Shown: one piece after another, positions 19,410 to 27,761 of the stretch
How positions within the stretch are numbered: position 1 is the stretch's first letter
Layout of the letters: every line of letters begins with the position of its first letter
Assembly (NCBI RefSeq): GCF_027111315.2
Contig: NZ_CP114289.2
Span: 1,054,001-1,118,000, forward strand
Direction of reading: 5' to 3'
From: Flavobacterium limnophilum
GTDB taxonomy: Bacteria; Bacteroidota; Bacteroidia; Flavobacteriales; Flavobacteriaceae
DNA length: 64,000 nucleotides
Translations under genes and position numbers: made by a program
Notes under the pieces: model-generated
Database searches by the model: none
Seen by the model: only the letters and a program-made list of their open reading frames with translations
Told to the model about the DNA's origin: nothing

Positions 19410-20711
19410 TTGAGAACATCCATTATAAAAAATATCGAGCATCCAATCCAATTCAAGCAACAAATTTTGGCTTGGTCGCAGCAATTTCGTGAAGTCGTTT
19501 TTATGGACAGCAACGATTATCCGCAACGTTATTCGAGTTATGATTGCATACTCGCCGTCGATGCTTTTACATCGGTAAAAACCGATTACCACAACGCTTT
19601 CGATGATTTGAAGCAATACCAACAAGTGACCAAGGACTGGCTTTTTGGTTATTTGTCATTCGATTTGAAAAATGATGTCGAACTTTTGAACTCCAATAAT
19701 TTTGATGGATTGCATTTTCCGGATTTGTTTTTCTTCCAACCCAAGAAAATATTTCTGTTGAAGGGGAATGAACTCGAAATTCAATACCTCAATATGTGCG
19801 ATGATGAAGTGGAGGCCGATTTTGAGGAGATAAGATTGCAGATTGCAGATTACAGATTACAGATTGCAGATATTCAAGCTTCAGAAATCGAGATTAAACA
19901 ACGCATTTCTAAAGAAGAGTATCTCGAAAAAGTATCGAAGATTCTGGAACACATTCATCGGGGCGATATTTATGAAGCCAATTTTTGCATGGAGTTTTTT
20001 GCCGAAAATGCCCTCATCAATCCATTGGAAAAGTTCTTGAAGCTCAACGAAATTTCAAAATCACCATTGGCGGTTTATTTCAAGAACAGCACCCAGTTTT
20101 TACTTTCCGCTTCACCGGAACGCTATTTAAAGAAAGAAGGAGAATTGATTATTTCCCAGCCCATCAAGGGGACTGCCAAACGATTTCTGGATGTGATGGA
20201 AGACGAAAAAGCAAAAAACGAATTGGCATCGGATCCCAAAGAGCGTTCCGAAAACATCATGGTTTCGGATTTGGTTCGCAATGATTTGTCCCGTACCGCC
20301 CAAAAAGGTTCCGTGAAAGTGGAGGAATTGTGTGGCATTTATTCGTTCGAACAAGTGCATCAAATGATTTCTACCATTACTTCAAAATTAGACCCTCAAT
20401 TTACTGGTGTAGATGTAATTAGAACCACTTTTCCAATGGGAAGCATGACGGGGACTCCAAAGGTTTCGGTCTTGAAAATCATAGAAGAATTGGAAGAAAC
20501 CAAAAGGGGGTTGTACAGTGGTGCCGTGGGTTACTTTACGCCCAACGGCGATTTCGATTTCAATGTCGTCATCCGAAGCATTTTGTACAATCAAGAAGAA
20601 AAGTACGCCTCCTTTTCCGTGGGTAGTGCCATCACTTCGCAATCTGTTCCCGAAAAAGAATATGAAGAATGTTTGCTCAAAGCCAAAGCAATGCGGGAAG
20701 TTTTGAGTTGA
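19410..20711 (+). CDS. pabB: Aminodeoxychorismate synthase component I
   Basis: 433 residues in the chorismate-utilising family. It converts chorismate to 4-amino-4-deoxychorismate for folate synthesis. The motif PIKGTAKR carries the lysine typical of PabB rather than the PIAGT of TrpE. SPERYL, MVSDLVRNDLSR and GSMTGTPKVS are also present. No ATG lies in frame upstream; TTG 19410 is the best start, since the next ATG (19503) would remove conserved N-terminal sequence. A 39-nt run of 7-bp repeats (19833-19871) inserts the odd segment RLQIADYRLQIAD in a variable loop. No glutaminase or lyase partner gene is adjacent. Confidence 0.88.
   Translation: MRTSIIKNIEHPIQFKQQILAWSQQFREVVFMDSNDYPQRYSSYDCILAVDAFTSVKTDYHNAFDDLKQYQQVTKDWLFGYLSFDLKNDVELLNSNNFDGLHFPDLFFFQPKKIFLLKGNELEIQYLNMCDDEVEADFEEIRLQIADYRLQIADIQASEIEIKQRISKEEYLEKVSKILEHIHRGDIYEANFCMEFFAENALINPLEKFLKLNEISKSPLAVYFKNSTQFLLSASPERYLKKEGELIISQPIKGTAKRFLDVMEDEKAKNELASDPKERSENIMVSDLVRNDLSRTAQKGSVKVEELCGIYSFEQVHQMISTITSKLDPQFTGVDVIRTTFPMGSMTGTPKVSVLKIIEELEETKRGLYSGAVGYFTPNGDFDFNVVIRSILYNQEEKYASFSVGSAITSQSVPEKEYEECLLKAKAMREVLS
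19833..19871 (+). repeat. Heptanucleotide microsatellite inside pabB
   Basis: Five and a half units of AGATTGC/AGATTAC in direct array. The present copy number keeps pabB open; gain or loss of one unit would shift the frame. Confidence 0.85.
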
Positions 20712-20714
20712 ATA

Positions 20715-20958
20715 AATTCCCTGATAATTCCACGGCATTCGATTTTTAAAAAAAGTTAGCCACGACCCGAGTCCCGATAATTATCGGGACGAATAGGCAG
20801 AGCAATTACACCAATTGGCACTAATTTTTTTAGAATTAAATCTAATTACACAAATTCTTCTGACAGTAATAATTTGTGTACTTAAAAATGTCTGCCAATT
20901 TGTGTAAATTGGTGTAATTCGTGGCGGAAACTTCTCAAAGCGAATTCCCTGATAATTC
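20715..20958. repeat. Intergenic repeat element with 16-bp direct ends
   Basis: AATTCCCTGATAATTC occurs at 20715-20730 and again at 20943-20958, enclosing GGCATTCGATTTTTAAAA (20734-20751) and its inverse relative AAAGCGAATTCCCT near the right end. Inside is a perfect 20-bp palindrome (20771-20790) identical to the one at 805-824, with a shared flank in inverse orientation. No gene fits in this gap. Confidence 0.7.
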
Positions 20959-21017
20959 AAAATGTTTTATCTTTTAATGTTATTTCGTGGTATGATTTAA
21001 AATACCTAAATTTGAAA

Positions 21018-22328
21018 ATGCAACAGAAATTCGAAAACCATATCGCCCATAATTTTGATTTTTTAATTGGAAAAAAACTCCTTTTGGCTACCAGTGGCGG
21101 GATAGACAGTATGGTGTTGGTAAACTTGTTTCACCAATTGTCTTTTGAAATTGCGATAGCCCATTGCAATTTTCAACTTCGGGGTCTGGAAAGTTTTGAA
21201 GACCAAAATTTTATCCAGAATTATGCCGAAGCCAATGAAATACCGCTGTTTTTAACCCAATTTGACACCAAGGCATTCGCCAAAGATTATAAACTTTCTA
21301 CCCAAGTGGCGGCTCGCGAGTTGCGGTACAGCTGGTTTTACGAATTATTGGAAACCAAAAAATACGATTATATTCTTACGGCACACCACGCCGACGACAA
21401 TTTGGAAACCTTTCTCATTCATCTTTCTCGCGGAACCGGTTTGGACGGGTTGACGGGAATTCCGGCACAAAACGGAAAAGTAATTCGACCACTGTTGCTT
21501 TTTTCCAGGGCCGAGATCGAGCAATATGCAATGGATAATTCAATAGAATGGAGGGAAGACAGCAGCAATGCTTCGGATAACTATTTGCGAAACAAGATCA
21601 GGCATAATTTGGTTCCTGTTTTAAAGGAGTTAAATCCCGATTTTCTCGCTTCTTTCTGCAAAACACAGGCTTATTTGCAAGAATCGCAGCAAATGGTAGC
21701 CGATGCGTCGATTCTGGTTTACCAGCAAGTGGCCAAGGTTGAAGAAGACCAGATTCACTTTGATTTGAACCAATTGAAAAAATTGCCCAATTATAAATCC
21801 TATTTGTACCAATGGCTCAATGATTACGGGTTTTCTGCCTGGGACGATATTTATGATTTGGTGGATGGACAATCTGGGAAACAGGTTTTTTCGAGCGAAT
21901 TCCGATTGTTGAAAAACCGGGATTTTTTAATCTTGAGTCCTGAAAATTTAAAGGAAGAGGACGAAGAATATTATATTTTTAAAGACCAAAAAGAAGTTAA
22001 TATTCCCTTAAATCTTTCATTAACGAAGGTGGCGGACATTAGTTTGGTGTCAAATACAACTATATTTGTCGACGAAGACAAGCTGTGGTTTCCCCTGGTG
22101 TTGCGACGCTGGAGGCAGGGCGACAATTTTCAACCTATCGGGATGGAAGGAAAATCGAAAAAAGTCAGCAAGTTTTTCAAGGACAATAAATTATCATTGT
22201 TGGAAAAAGAAAATGTTTGGATTTTGTGTTCTGATAATCAAATAGTCTGGATTTTGGGCTTGCGACAAGATGAACGCTTTAAAATAGGAAATAGAACAAA
22301 AAAAATACTAAAAATACAATTGGAATAA
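21018..22328 (+). CDS. tilS: tRNA(Ile)-lysidine synthase
   Basis: 436 residues from ATG 21018; a TTG six bases upstream is less likely. TilS adds lysine to C34 of the CAU-anticodon tRNA-Ile so that it reads AUA. The N-type ATP pyrophosphatase P-loop SGGIDS is at residues 26-31. The family signatures AARELRYSWF, TAHHADDNLETFL and REDSSNASDNYLRNKIRH are present. The C-terminal domain has the usual LRRWRQGDNFQPIGM and VSKFFKDNK. The stop codon overlaps the start of dsbD (TAATG), indicating co-transcription. Confidence 0.95.
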   Translation: MQQKFENHIAHNFDFLIGKKLLLATSGGIDSMVLVNLFHQLSFEIAIAHCNFQLRGLESFEDQNFIQNYAEANEIPLFLTQFDTKAFAKDYKLSTQVAARELRYSWFYELLETKKYDYILTAHHADDNLETFLIHLSRGTGLDGLTGIPAQNGKVIRPLLLFSRAEIEQYAMDNSIEWREDSSNASDNYLRNKIRHNLVPVLKELNPDFLASFCKTQAYLQESQQMVADASILVYQQVAKVEEDQIHFDLNQLKKLPNYKSYLYQWLNDYGFSAWDDIYDLVDGQSGKQVFSSEFRLLKNRDFLILSPENLKEEDEEYYIFKDQKEVNIPLNLSLTKVADISLVSNTTIFVDEDKLWFPLVLRRWRQGDNFQPIGMEGKSKKVSKFFKDNKLSLLEKENVWILCSDNQIVWILGLRQDERFKIGNRTKKILKIQLE

Positions 22329-24334
22329 TGAGGAAACATGTTTTTTTACTCTTGGCTTTTTTGGCTTTTGCCAAAGTTAACGCACAAATTTTGGATCCGG
22401 TTCAATGGACAACCAAAATCGAAAAAAAATCTGAAACAAACTACATACTTACATTTAATGGGGTCTTAGAAGAAAATTGGCACATGTATTCCCAGTTTAC
22501 TCCTGACGGAGGGCCATTGCCGTTGGAAATTGTTTTCAAAAACCAGAAAGGTAATTTCAATTTGGTTGGAAAGGCCAAAGAGGGAAAAACCACCACGGCC
22601 TACAACGATGTTTTTGAGGTAAACGAAACTTTTTTCGAGAAGAAGGCCCAGATCCAGCAGGAAATCACCATTCTGAACCCGAAATTTTCAAAGATAGAGG
22701 TTGATTTTAATTACCAAGTCTGCAAAGAGGTTTGTATTAATTTAGAGAAAAAATTCAGTTTTACGCTTCCTTCGGTTTTAAAAACGGAAGCGGCCAACGT
22801 TGCAATTGACACCCTAAATAGTGTTGCAGCTCCTTCAAAACCGGCAGAAGTTGAAGATGCCGTTGCCCCTTTGTCAAAAGACAAGGTTGTGGCTTCCAAG
22901 CCCGAAAAGCAAAAAGGATTGTGGACCGTATTTATCCTTTCATTTTTAGGTGGATTGTTGGCATTGTTGACACCTTGCGTTTTTCCAATGATTCCAATGA
23001 CGGTCAGTTTTTTTACCAAGCAAAGTAAAACCAGGGCGGCAGGAATTCGAAATGCACTAATTTATGGAATTTCGATTATCATAATATATGTAATATTGGG
23101 ATCGATTGTCACGGCAATTTTTGGTGCCGATGCCTTGAATGCAATGGCAACCAATGTTTATTTTAATTTGATTTTCTTCATCGTATTGGTGGTTTTTGCG
23201 GTTTCGTTTTTGGGTGCTTTTGAGATTATGTTACCCAATTCATGGGCAAATGTGGTCGATAAGCAAGCTGACAAAGGCGGAATCCTCGGTATTTTGTTTA
23301 TGGCTTTGGCTTTGGCAATCGTGTCTTTTTCTTGTACGGGACCCATTGTCGGTGATATTTTATTTGCCTCAGCTTCCAAAGGGGGAATTGGCCCTATTGT
23401 CGGCATGTTGGGTTTTTCTTCCGCTCTGGCCTTGCCATTCATGTTGTTTGCCTTTTTCCCGAGTTGGTTGCATTCCTTGCCCAAATCGGGTGGATGGCTC
23501 AATACGGTAAAAGTAGTTTTGGGATTTCTGGAATTGGCCTTGGCCTTCAAATTCTTGTCCAATGCCGATTTGGTTTTGCAATTGCATTTGTTGGAAAGAG
23601 AAGTCTTCTTGGCGATTTGGATCGCTGTTTTCGGAACCTTGGCTTTTTATTTGTTTGGAAAAATCACTTTGCCTCACGACAGTCCCATCGCCCACATTTC
23701 AGTAGGACGATTATTGCTGGGATTGATAGTTTTGTCGTTTACCATTTACATGATTCCCGGACTTTGGGGTGCACCGTTGAAGTTGATCAATGCCTTTCCG
23801 CCGCCGATGGAGTATAGCGAAAGTCCTTTGGGTGTTGGCAGTGCGGCGGCAGCAGTTCCTGCTTCAAATTTGCCCGAAGGTGCCAAACTGGGGCCGCATC
23901 AAATAGTGGTTTTTGAGGATTACGAAAAAGGATTGGCTTACGCCAAAACGGTCAACAAACCCATAATGCTCGACTTTACGGGTTATGCTTGCGTGAATTG
24001 TCGAAAAATGGAGAACAATGTTTGGTCGGATCCTCGTGTTTTGTCCATTCTGAAAAACGAGCTTGTCCTGATTTCGTTGTATGTGGACGACAAGCGCGAT
24101 TTGCCAAAAAACGAACAGTTTATTTCAAAAACGACAGGTTCAACCATAGAAACAGTGGGCGACAAATGGGCCGATTTCATGATTTCGAAATACAAAACCA
24201 ATACCCAGCCTTTGTATGTCCTGACTGATTTGGAAGGGAATAGCCTGAACCAAGAGCAACCAACCATCAGCTATGTTGGGGTGGACGAATATGAAATTTG
24301 GCTGAAAGCAGGGGTTTCCAAGTTCAAGAAGTAA
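22328..24334 (+). CDS. dsbD: Thiol:disulfide interchange protein DsbD
   Basis: 668 residues. It passes electrons from cytoplasmic thioredoxin across the inner membrane to periplasmic thiol proteins. Signal peptide (MRKHVFLLLAFLAFAKVNAQ), a periplasmic N-domain with a Cys pair CKEVC, about eight membrane segments with the central cysteines in LLTPCVFPMIPMT and SFSCTGPIVGD, and a C-terminal thioredoxin-like domain with the CxxC GYACVNCRKME. The three-part layout is full length. It overlaps tilS by one base. Confidence 0.93.
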   Translation: MRKHVFLLLAFLAFAKVNAQILDPVQWTTKIEKKSETNYILTFNGVLEENWHMYSQFTPDGGPLPLEIVFKNQKGNFNLVGKAKEGKTTTAYNDVFEVNETFFEKKAQIQQEITILNPKFSKIEVDFNYQVCKEVCINLEKKFSFTLPSVLKTEAANVAIDTLNSVAAPSKPAEVEDAVAPLSKDKVVASKPEKQKGLWTVFILSFLGGLLALLTPCVFPMIPMTVSFFTKQSKTRAAGIRNALIYGISIIIIYVILGSIVTAIFGADALNAMATNVYFNLIFFIVLVVFAVSFLGAFEIMLPNSWANVVDKQADKGGILGILFMALALAIVSFSCTGPIVGDILFASASKGGIGPIVGMLGFSSALALPFMLFAFFPSWLHSLPKSGGWLNTVKVVLGFLELALAFKFLSNADLVLQLHLLEREVFLAIWIAVFGTLAFYLFGKITLPHDSPIAHISVGRLLLGLIVLSFTIYMIPGLWGAPLKLINAFPPPMEYSESPLGVGSAAAAVPASNLPEGAKLGPHQIVVFEDYEKGLAYAKTVNKPIMLDFTGYACVNCRKMENNVWSDPRVLSILKNELVLISLYVDDKRDLPKNEQFISKTTGSTIETVGDKWADFMISKYKTNTQPLYVLTDLEGNSLNQEQPTISYVGVDEYEIWLKAGVSKFKK

Positions 24335-24454
24335 TATAGGATTTAAAAGTAGATTCTACTGAAAGTGCCGTGAAGTTTTTAACCACATAAGTAATCAGAA
24401 AGATTTATTGCCCTATTTCAATACTGTTGTTGTAGATGCAATTATTCGGTTATT

Positions 24455-24527
24455 TTGTCATTTCGACCAACGGGAGAAATCGCATTAGTTGCTCTCGCTA
24501 TGTGATTTCTCCTGCGTCGAAATGACA
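24455..24527. repeat. Long inverted repeat between dsbD and the HU-like gene
   Basis: TTGTCATTTCGACC followed by GGGAGAAATCGCA (24455-24484) pairs with TGTGATTTCTCC and GCGTCGAAATGACAA (24501-24527) across a 16-nt loop. No T-run. It sits between convergent genes and may protect or end both transcripts. This hairpin type is widespread in flavobacterial genomes. Confidence 0.8.
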
Positions 24528-24603
24528 AAGGCAGAAACTATTTTCTTTAACTTAATGACATTGAACCAGCACTTAGCACAAGACTAGCAATATGTCATTT
24601 GTT

Positions 24604-24990
24604 TCAGGATTTTTTCTTGTAAAATTTCAATTGATCCAACATTTTTTTTAATTTTTTTCCGGGTCGAAAAATAATCGAACTGCTTGCAATGTTGGCTTCA
24701 CTCACCTCTTCAGGACTTGGACTGCTCGTACCTTGAACACTAACCTGAAACGAACCCAGTTGCCCCAAGCGCACAATATTTCCTTGGTCTAACGATCTGC
24801 ATATTTCAGTCACTAGTCCTATGATAACGGCAGAACAATCTGATGGTGTGGCGGAGCAACTATCAGAAACGCGTTCCGACAATTCTTCCAAATCCACGAC
24901 ACCACTTTGGGTGGCTCTTGGATAATACAGTAATGGATTTTGCGGTTGACTGGGATTTGTTTTTCCCACTGCGGTAAAAGGGACGGCCAT
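24604..24990 (-). CDS. HU-family DNA-binding protein (Bacteroidota type)
   Basis: 128 residues. The central part resembles the IHF/HU fold: helices with VDLEELSERVSDSCSATPSD and VIIGLVTEICRSL, then GNIVRLGQLGSFQVSVQG, which matches the beta-arm start of Bacteroidota HU-like proteins, and a C-terminal FRPGKKLKKMLDQLKF. It probably binds DNA as a dimer and acts as a nucleoid or architectural protein. It is monocistronic and faces away from the defence operon. Confidence 0.75.
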   Translation of the reverse strand: MAVPFTAVGKTNPSQPQNPLLYYPRATQSGVVDLEELSERVSDSCSATPSDCSAVIIGLVTEICRSLDQGNIVRLGQLGSFQVSVQGTSSPSPEEVSEANIASSSIIFRPGKKLKKMLDQLKFYKKKS

Positions 24991-25456
24991 AAGCTTGTTT
25001 TTTTGAATGAATAAAGAGATTAGGCACTCTTGCCTTTACAAATATAAAGTTTAATACGGCACGAACGACTAATCGACCGCCCTCCTTTTAGTATGTGACG
25101 GCCGTCGATTGAATAGTCGACGGCGGTGGATTATTGAGCCAGTAAGGACGTTAGCGACGACTTGTTCTTGAGCACCGTCAAACCCAGCTTGCCCGCAAGA
25201 ATGACGGCAAAGGGTACAGCCTCTTTTGTCCAAAAGAGGGATCGCAAAAAGGGTTGCATTGACACCGGAAATCCCCCTTCTTCTTTTGGATTTTGTTTCC
25301 AATCACCAGCGCTGCAACTTATTTTTAAAAATAATTTTTTTCCTACACCTTTAGTAGCCTGTAAGAGGATATATTTTAGTAGCTTTGTGGCACGTATAAA
25401 ATTAATGCTTTTCAGTGCAACAAGTACTCGAAAAGAGCAAAAACCTTTGTAGCGCG
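24991..25456. other. Noncoding gap upstream of the defence operon
   Basis: No supported gene. A locally GC-richer stretch (about 25070-25310) contains the small palindrome CCGTCGATTGAATAGTCGACGG near 25101-25122. The last 80 bp hold the likely promoter of the downstream operon. Confidence 0.5.
25380..25387 (+). promoter_or_regulatory. Candidate -7 element of the defence operon
   Basis: TAGCTTTG matches TAnnTTTG 70 bp before the proposed start at 25457. No clear -33 TTG is found at the usual spacing. Confidence 0.4.
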
Positions 25457-27430
25457 ATGCAAATCATTCATAAAATTGACGATTTCCTATTTACCATTTT
25501 CCCGAAATTAGTCGGGGGGGGGGGTAATTCATTATTAATCAGTGAATTAGAAAAATATTATGCTTTTGGCCCCTTTACTCCAAAAGTCACCATCACAGAC
25601 GGTTGGGTTACCATAGCAATAGACACTTCCACTATTCTTGCCCAAGAAGCCGATTACCGCAAAACGGTTGCCCTTTGCGAAAGAGGGAATTACCAAGAAG
25701 CAAAACCCATTCTGGCAAAACTTATCGAAAACAATCCCACGAATTCGGAATTTCATCGAATAATGGGGCAAATCCTTTCTGACCAAGGCCATCAAGACCA
25801 GGCCATCGATTGTTTGATTGATGCCTTGCGCTGGAATCCAAAGAATCATTGGGCTTTGTTGATGATGGGGAATATTTTTGCGAAATTCAAAAATGATGTT
25901 CCCACGGCGATGAGGTATTATGACCAAGCTTTAGTGGCAAATCCCAATGACAGTATTACAATCAATAATATTGGGGCAAATCTTATGCAGCAAGGGAAGT
26001 TAGATGAAGCAAAAAAATATTTTTGGAAAGCTTTGAAGATTAATAGTGATTATCCAAATACTCATTTTGCTTTGGGAATGATAGCCGAAATGGAGCATGA
26101 TTTACAATCCGCTTTTTATAGTACGCTACAAGCAATAAAATGCAACAAGAATAAAGACGTATTGTATCAAAATTCACTTCAACAGATTTTTGAAGTTTCA
26201 AATCGAATAATAACCTCAGAAGACGGTAAAAAAATATTCAGGGAATACCGTCACAAACTGGAATTTGAAGGAGGAACTGAAATTGATATTATTAAAGACA
26301 GTGAAATACCAACTGCTGCCAAAATTGAATTTGCCGAGAATTACGATAGATTAAAACATCTCGTTAGATTCAAACCAAATTATCCGGCGGTAGAACATTT
26401 GGTTATGCACGAATTGGTGCATTTGGATTTTGTGATTCAAGCAAGGAAAGCCGAATTAAACCAGCTATTCACTTCTACACAACAACATCGAAATGTTTTT
26501 ATAAAAACACTGCAGCCTAGTATTATCAAGCTTAAGAAAATGGCAATTTCCGAAGATGCCATTTCTAATTTTTGTAACGGAATGTTTGATGGGATGAATC
26601 TTCAAGCCTACAATACTCCCATTGATTTGTTTATAGAAGACTTTTTGTATACTGAATTTGCGGCGTTGCGTCCGTATCAATTTGTATCTCTTTATACCTT
26701 GATTCAAGAAGGGGTGAAGGCTGTGACTGATAAAAATGTTGTAGACCTTTCGCCTGCCACGATAATCTCAAAAAGCAAGATTTTTAATTTGGTTAATGCT
26801 TTACAGTTTAAAGCGCTTTTTGGTTTAGACTTGATCAAAGATTTTAAGGCCACACCCGCAGAGTTAAGAAAAGCGGAAGAGTTTTATATGGAGTTTCTGG
26901 AATACAAAGACAATCGAAAACCGGGTGAAGAATTTGAATTGGTTTTGCATTGGGCTGAAGATTTGCAGATGGATCAATATTTTCAACTCGTAAACGAAAA
27001 CCAATATCGCAAAGGAAGTGATATTGATTCTTTTATGACAAATTTTGAGAAAGACCCTTTTGGGATTGACGAGAAAGACCCTTTTAAAGAAAGGGAAATG
27101 GAGAAATTTCAAAAAACACAAGAGGAGATTGGTCTAAATATGGCGGTAGTTCTATTTATGGTTGATGCGTTGCAGTATTTTCAAGACATGCCTGTTGACG
27201 CAATAAAAAAAATCGCTTTTGAGATTGCAATGCAAGGAACACAAGGTTTTGACCCAAACCAAAAGAATTATATTATTGGCAGTATTGCAAATAAACGATT
27301 TTCAGGGTTTCATATTTTAGCTTACTACTACGTAAGTTGGATGTTGGCAATACCAGAAATGGTTTCTCAACTGCAATTGCCATTTGATGAAGAGTATAAA
27401 CTGGCGACAACAATGCATAAACCAAAATAA
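25457..27430 (+). CDS. TPR protein with HExxH motif and poly-G tract
   Basis: 657 residues from ATG 25457 (a GTG at 25415 would add 14). No signal peptide, so probably cytoplasmic. TPR units span roughly residues 60-250, for example AEEDYRK-like starts and AIDCLIDALRWNPKNHWALL and DEAKKYFWKALKINSDYPN. A zinc-protease-like HELVH is at residues 318-322, but the rest matches no family I recognise. Eleven consecutive G (25514-25524) encode Gly20-23; gain or loss of one G gives a stop within a few codons. It ends one base before the MazG-like gene, so the two are probably co-transcribed. Likely a sensor or effector of the linked McrBC-type system; this role is inferred from context only. Confidence 0.7.
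   Translation: MQIIHKIDDFLFTIFPKLVGGGGNSLLISELEKYYAFGPFTPKVTITDGWVTIAIDTSTILAQEADYRKTVALCERGNYQEAKPILAKLIENNPTNSEFHRIMGQILSDQGHQDQAIDCLIDALRWNPKNHWALLMMGNIFAKFKNDVPTAMRYYDQALVANPNDSITINNIGANLMQQGKLDEAKKYFWKALKINSDYPNTHFALGMIAEMEHDLQSAFYSTLQAIKCNKNKDVLYQNSLQQIFEVSNRIITSEDGKKIFREYRHKLEFEGGTEIDIIKDSEIPTAAKIEFAENYDRLKHLVRFKPNYPAVEHLVMHELVHLDFVIQARKAELNQLFTSTQQHRNVFIKTLQPSIIKLKKMAISEDAISNFCNGMFDGMNLQAYNTPIDLFIEDFLYTEFAALRPYQFVSLYTLIQEGVKAVTDKNVVDLSPATIISKSKIFNLVNALQFKALFGLDLIKDFKATPAELRKAEEFYMEFLEYKDNRKPGEEFELVLHWAEDLQMDQYFQLVNENQYRKGSDIDSFMTNFEKDPFGIDEKDPFKEREMEKFQKTQEEIGLNMAVVLFMVDALQYFQDMPVDAIKKIAFEIAMQGTQGFDPNQKNYIIGSIANKRFSGFHILAYYYVSWMLAIPEMVSQLQLPFDEEYKLATTMHKPK
25514..25524 (+). repeat. 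11-G homopolymer within coding sequence
   Basis: Eleven G in an AT-rich genome, about 57 bp after the start codon. Twelve G would create TAA at once; ten G would lead to TAA four codons later. This is the pattern of slipped-strand phase variation. A sequencing length error is the main alternative. Confidence 0.85.
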
Positions 27431-27431
27431 A

Positions 27432-27761
27432 ATGGAGTCTATCAAACATATTATTAGTGAGTTGATCAAGTTTAGAAATGAAAGAGATTGGGAACAATTT
27501 CATAATTCAAAGGATTTGGCTTTAGCGATATCCATTGAAGCTGCGGAGTTAAACGAGCTGTTTCTTTGGAAAAAAGCGGAAGATGTAAATGTTGATAAAC
27601 TAAAAGAAGAATTGGCAGACATTTTTGCTTATGCTTTCTTATTGGCTGAAAAACACGATTTAAATGTCGAAGATATTGTGCTTCAAAAGATTAAACAAAA
27701 CGCTGAAAAATATCCTGTAGACAAAGCAAGAGGGAATGCTACAAAATATGATGAGTTATGA
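27432..27761 (+). CDS. MazG-like nucleotide pyrophosphohydrolase
   Basis: 109 residues of all-helical NTP-PPase type. The metal-binding signature is complete: EAAE at residues 36-39 and EELAD at 59-63 (ExxE..ExxD). Such enzymes cleave (d)NTPs to NMP and pyrophosphate, mostly as house-cleaning, and are also seen beside phage defence genes where they may act on nucleotide pools or signal nucleotides. The start follows the TPR gene stop by one base, and its own end overlaps the next start (ATGA). It is therefore the second gene of a tightly packed operon with McrB- and McrC-like genes. Confidence 0.82.
   Translation: MESIKHIISELIKFRNERDWEQFHNSKDLALAISIEAAELNELFLWKKAEDVNVDKLKEELADIFAYAFLLAEKHDLNVEDIVLQKIKQNAEKYPVDKARGNATKYDEL

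Noticed and set aside
25069..25302. Arg-rich 77-codon minus-strand ORF
   Set aside because: No family, no start context, and it spans a small palindrome in a noncoding gap.
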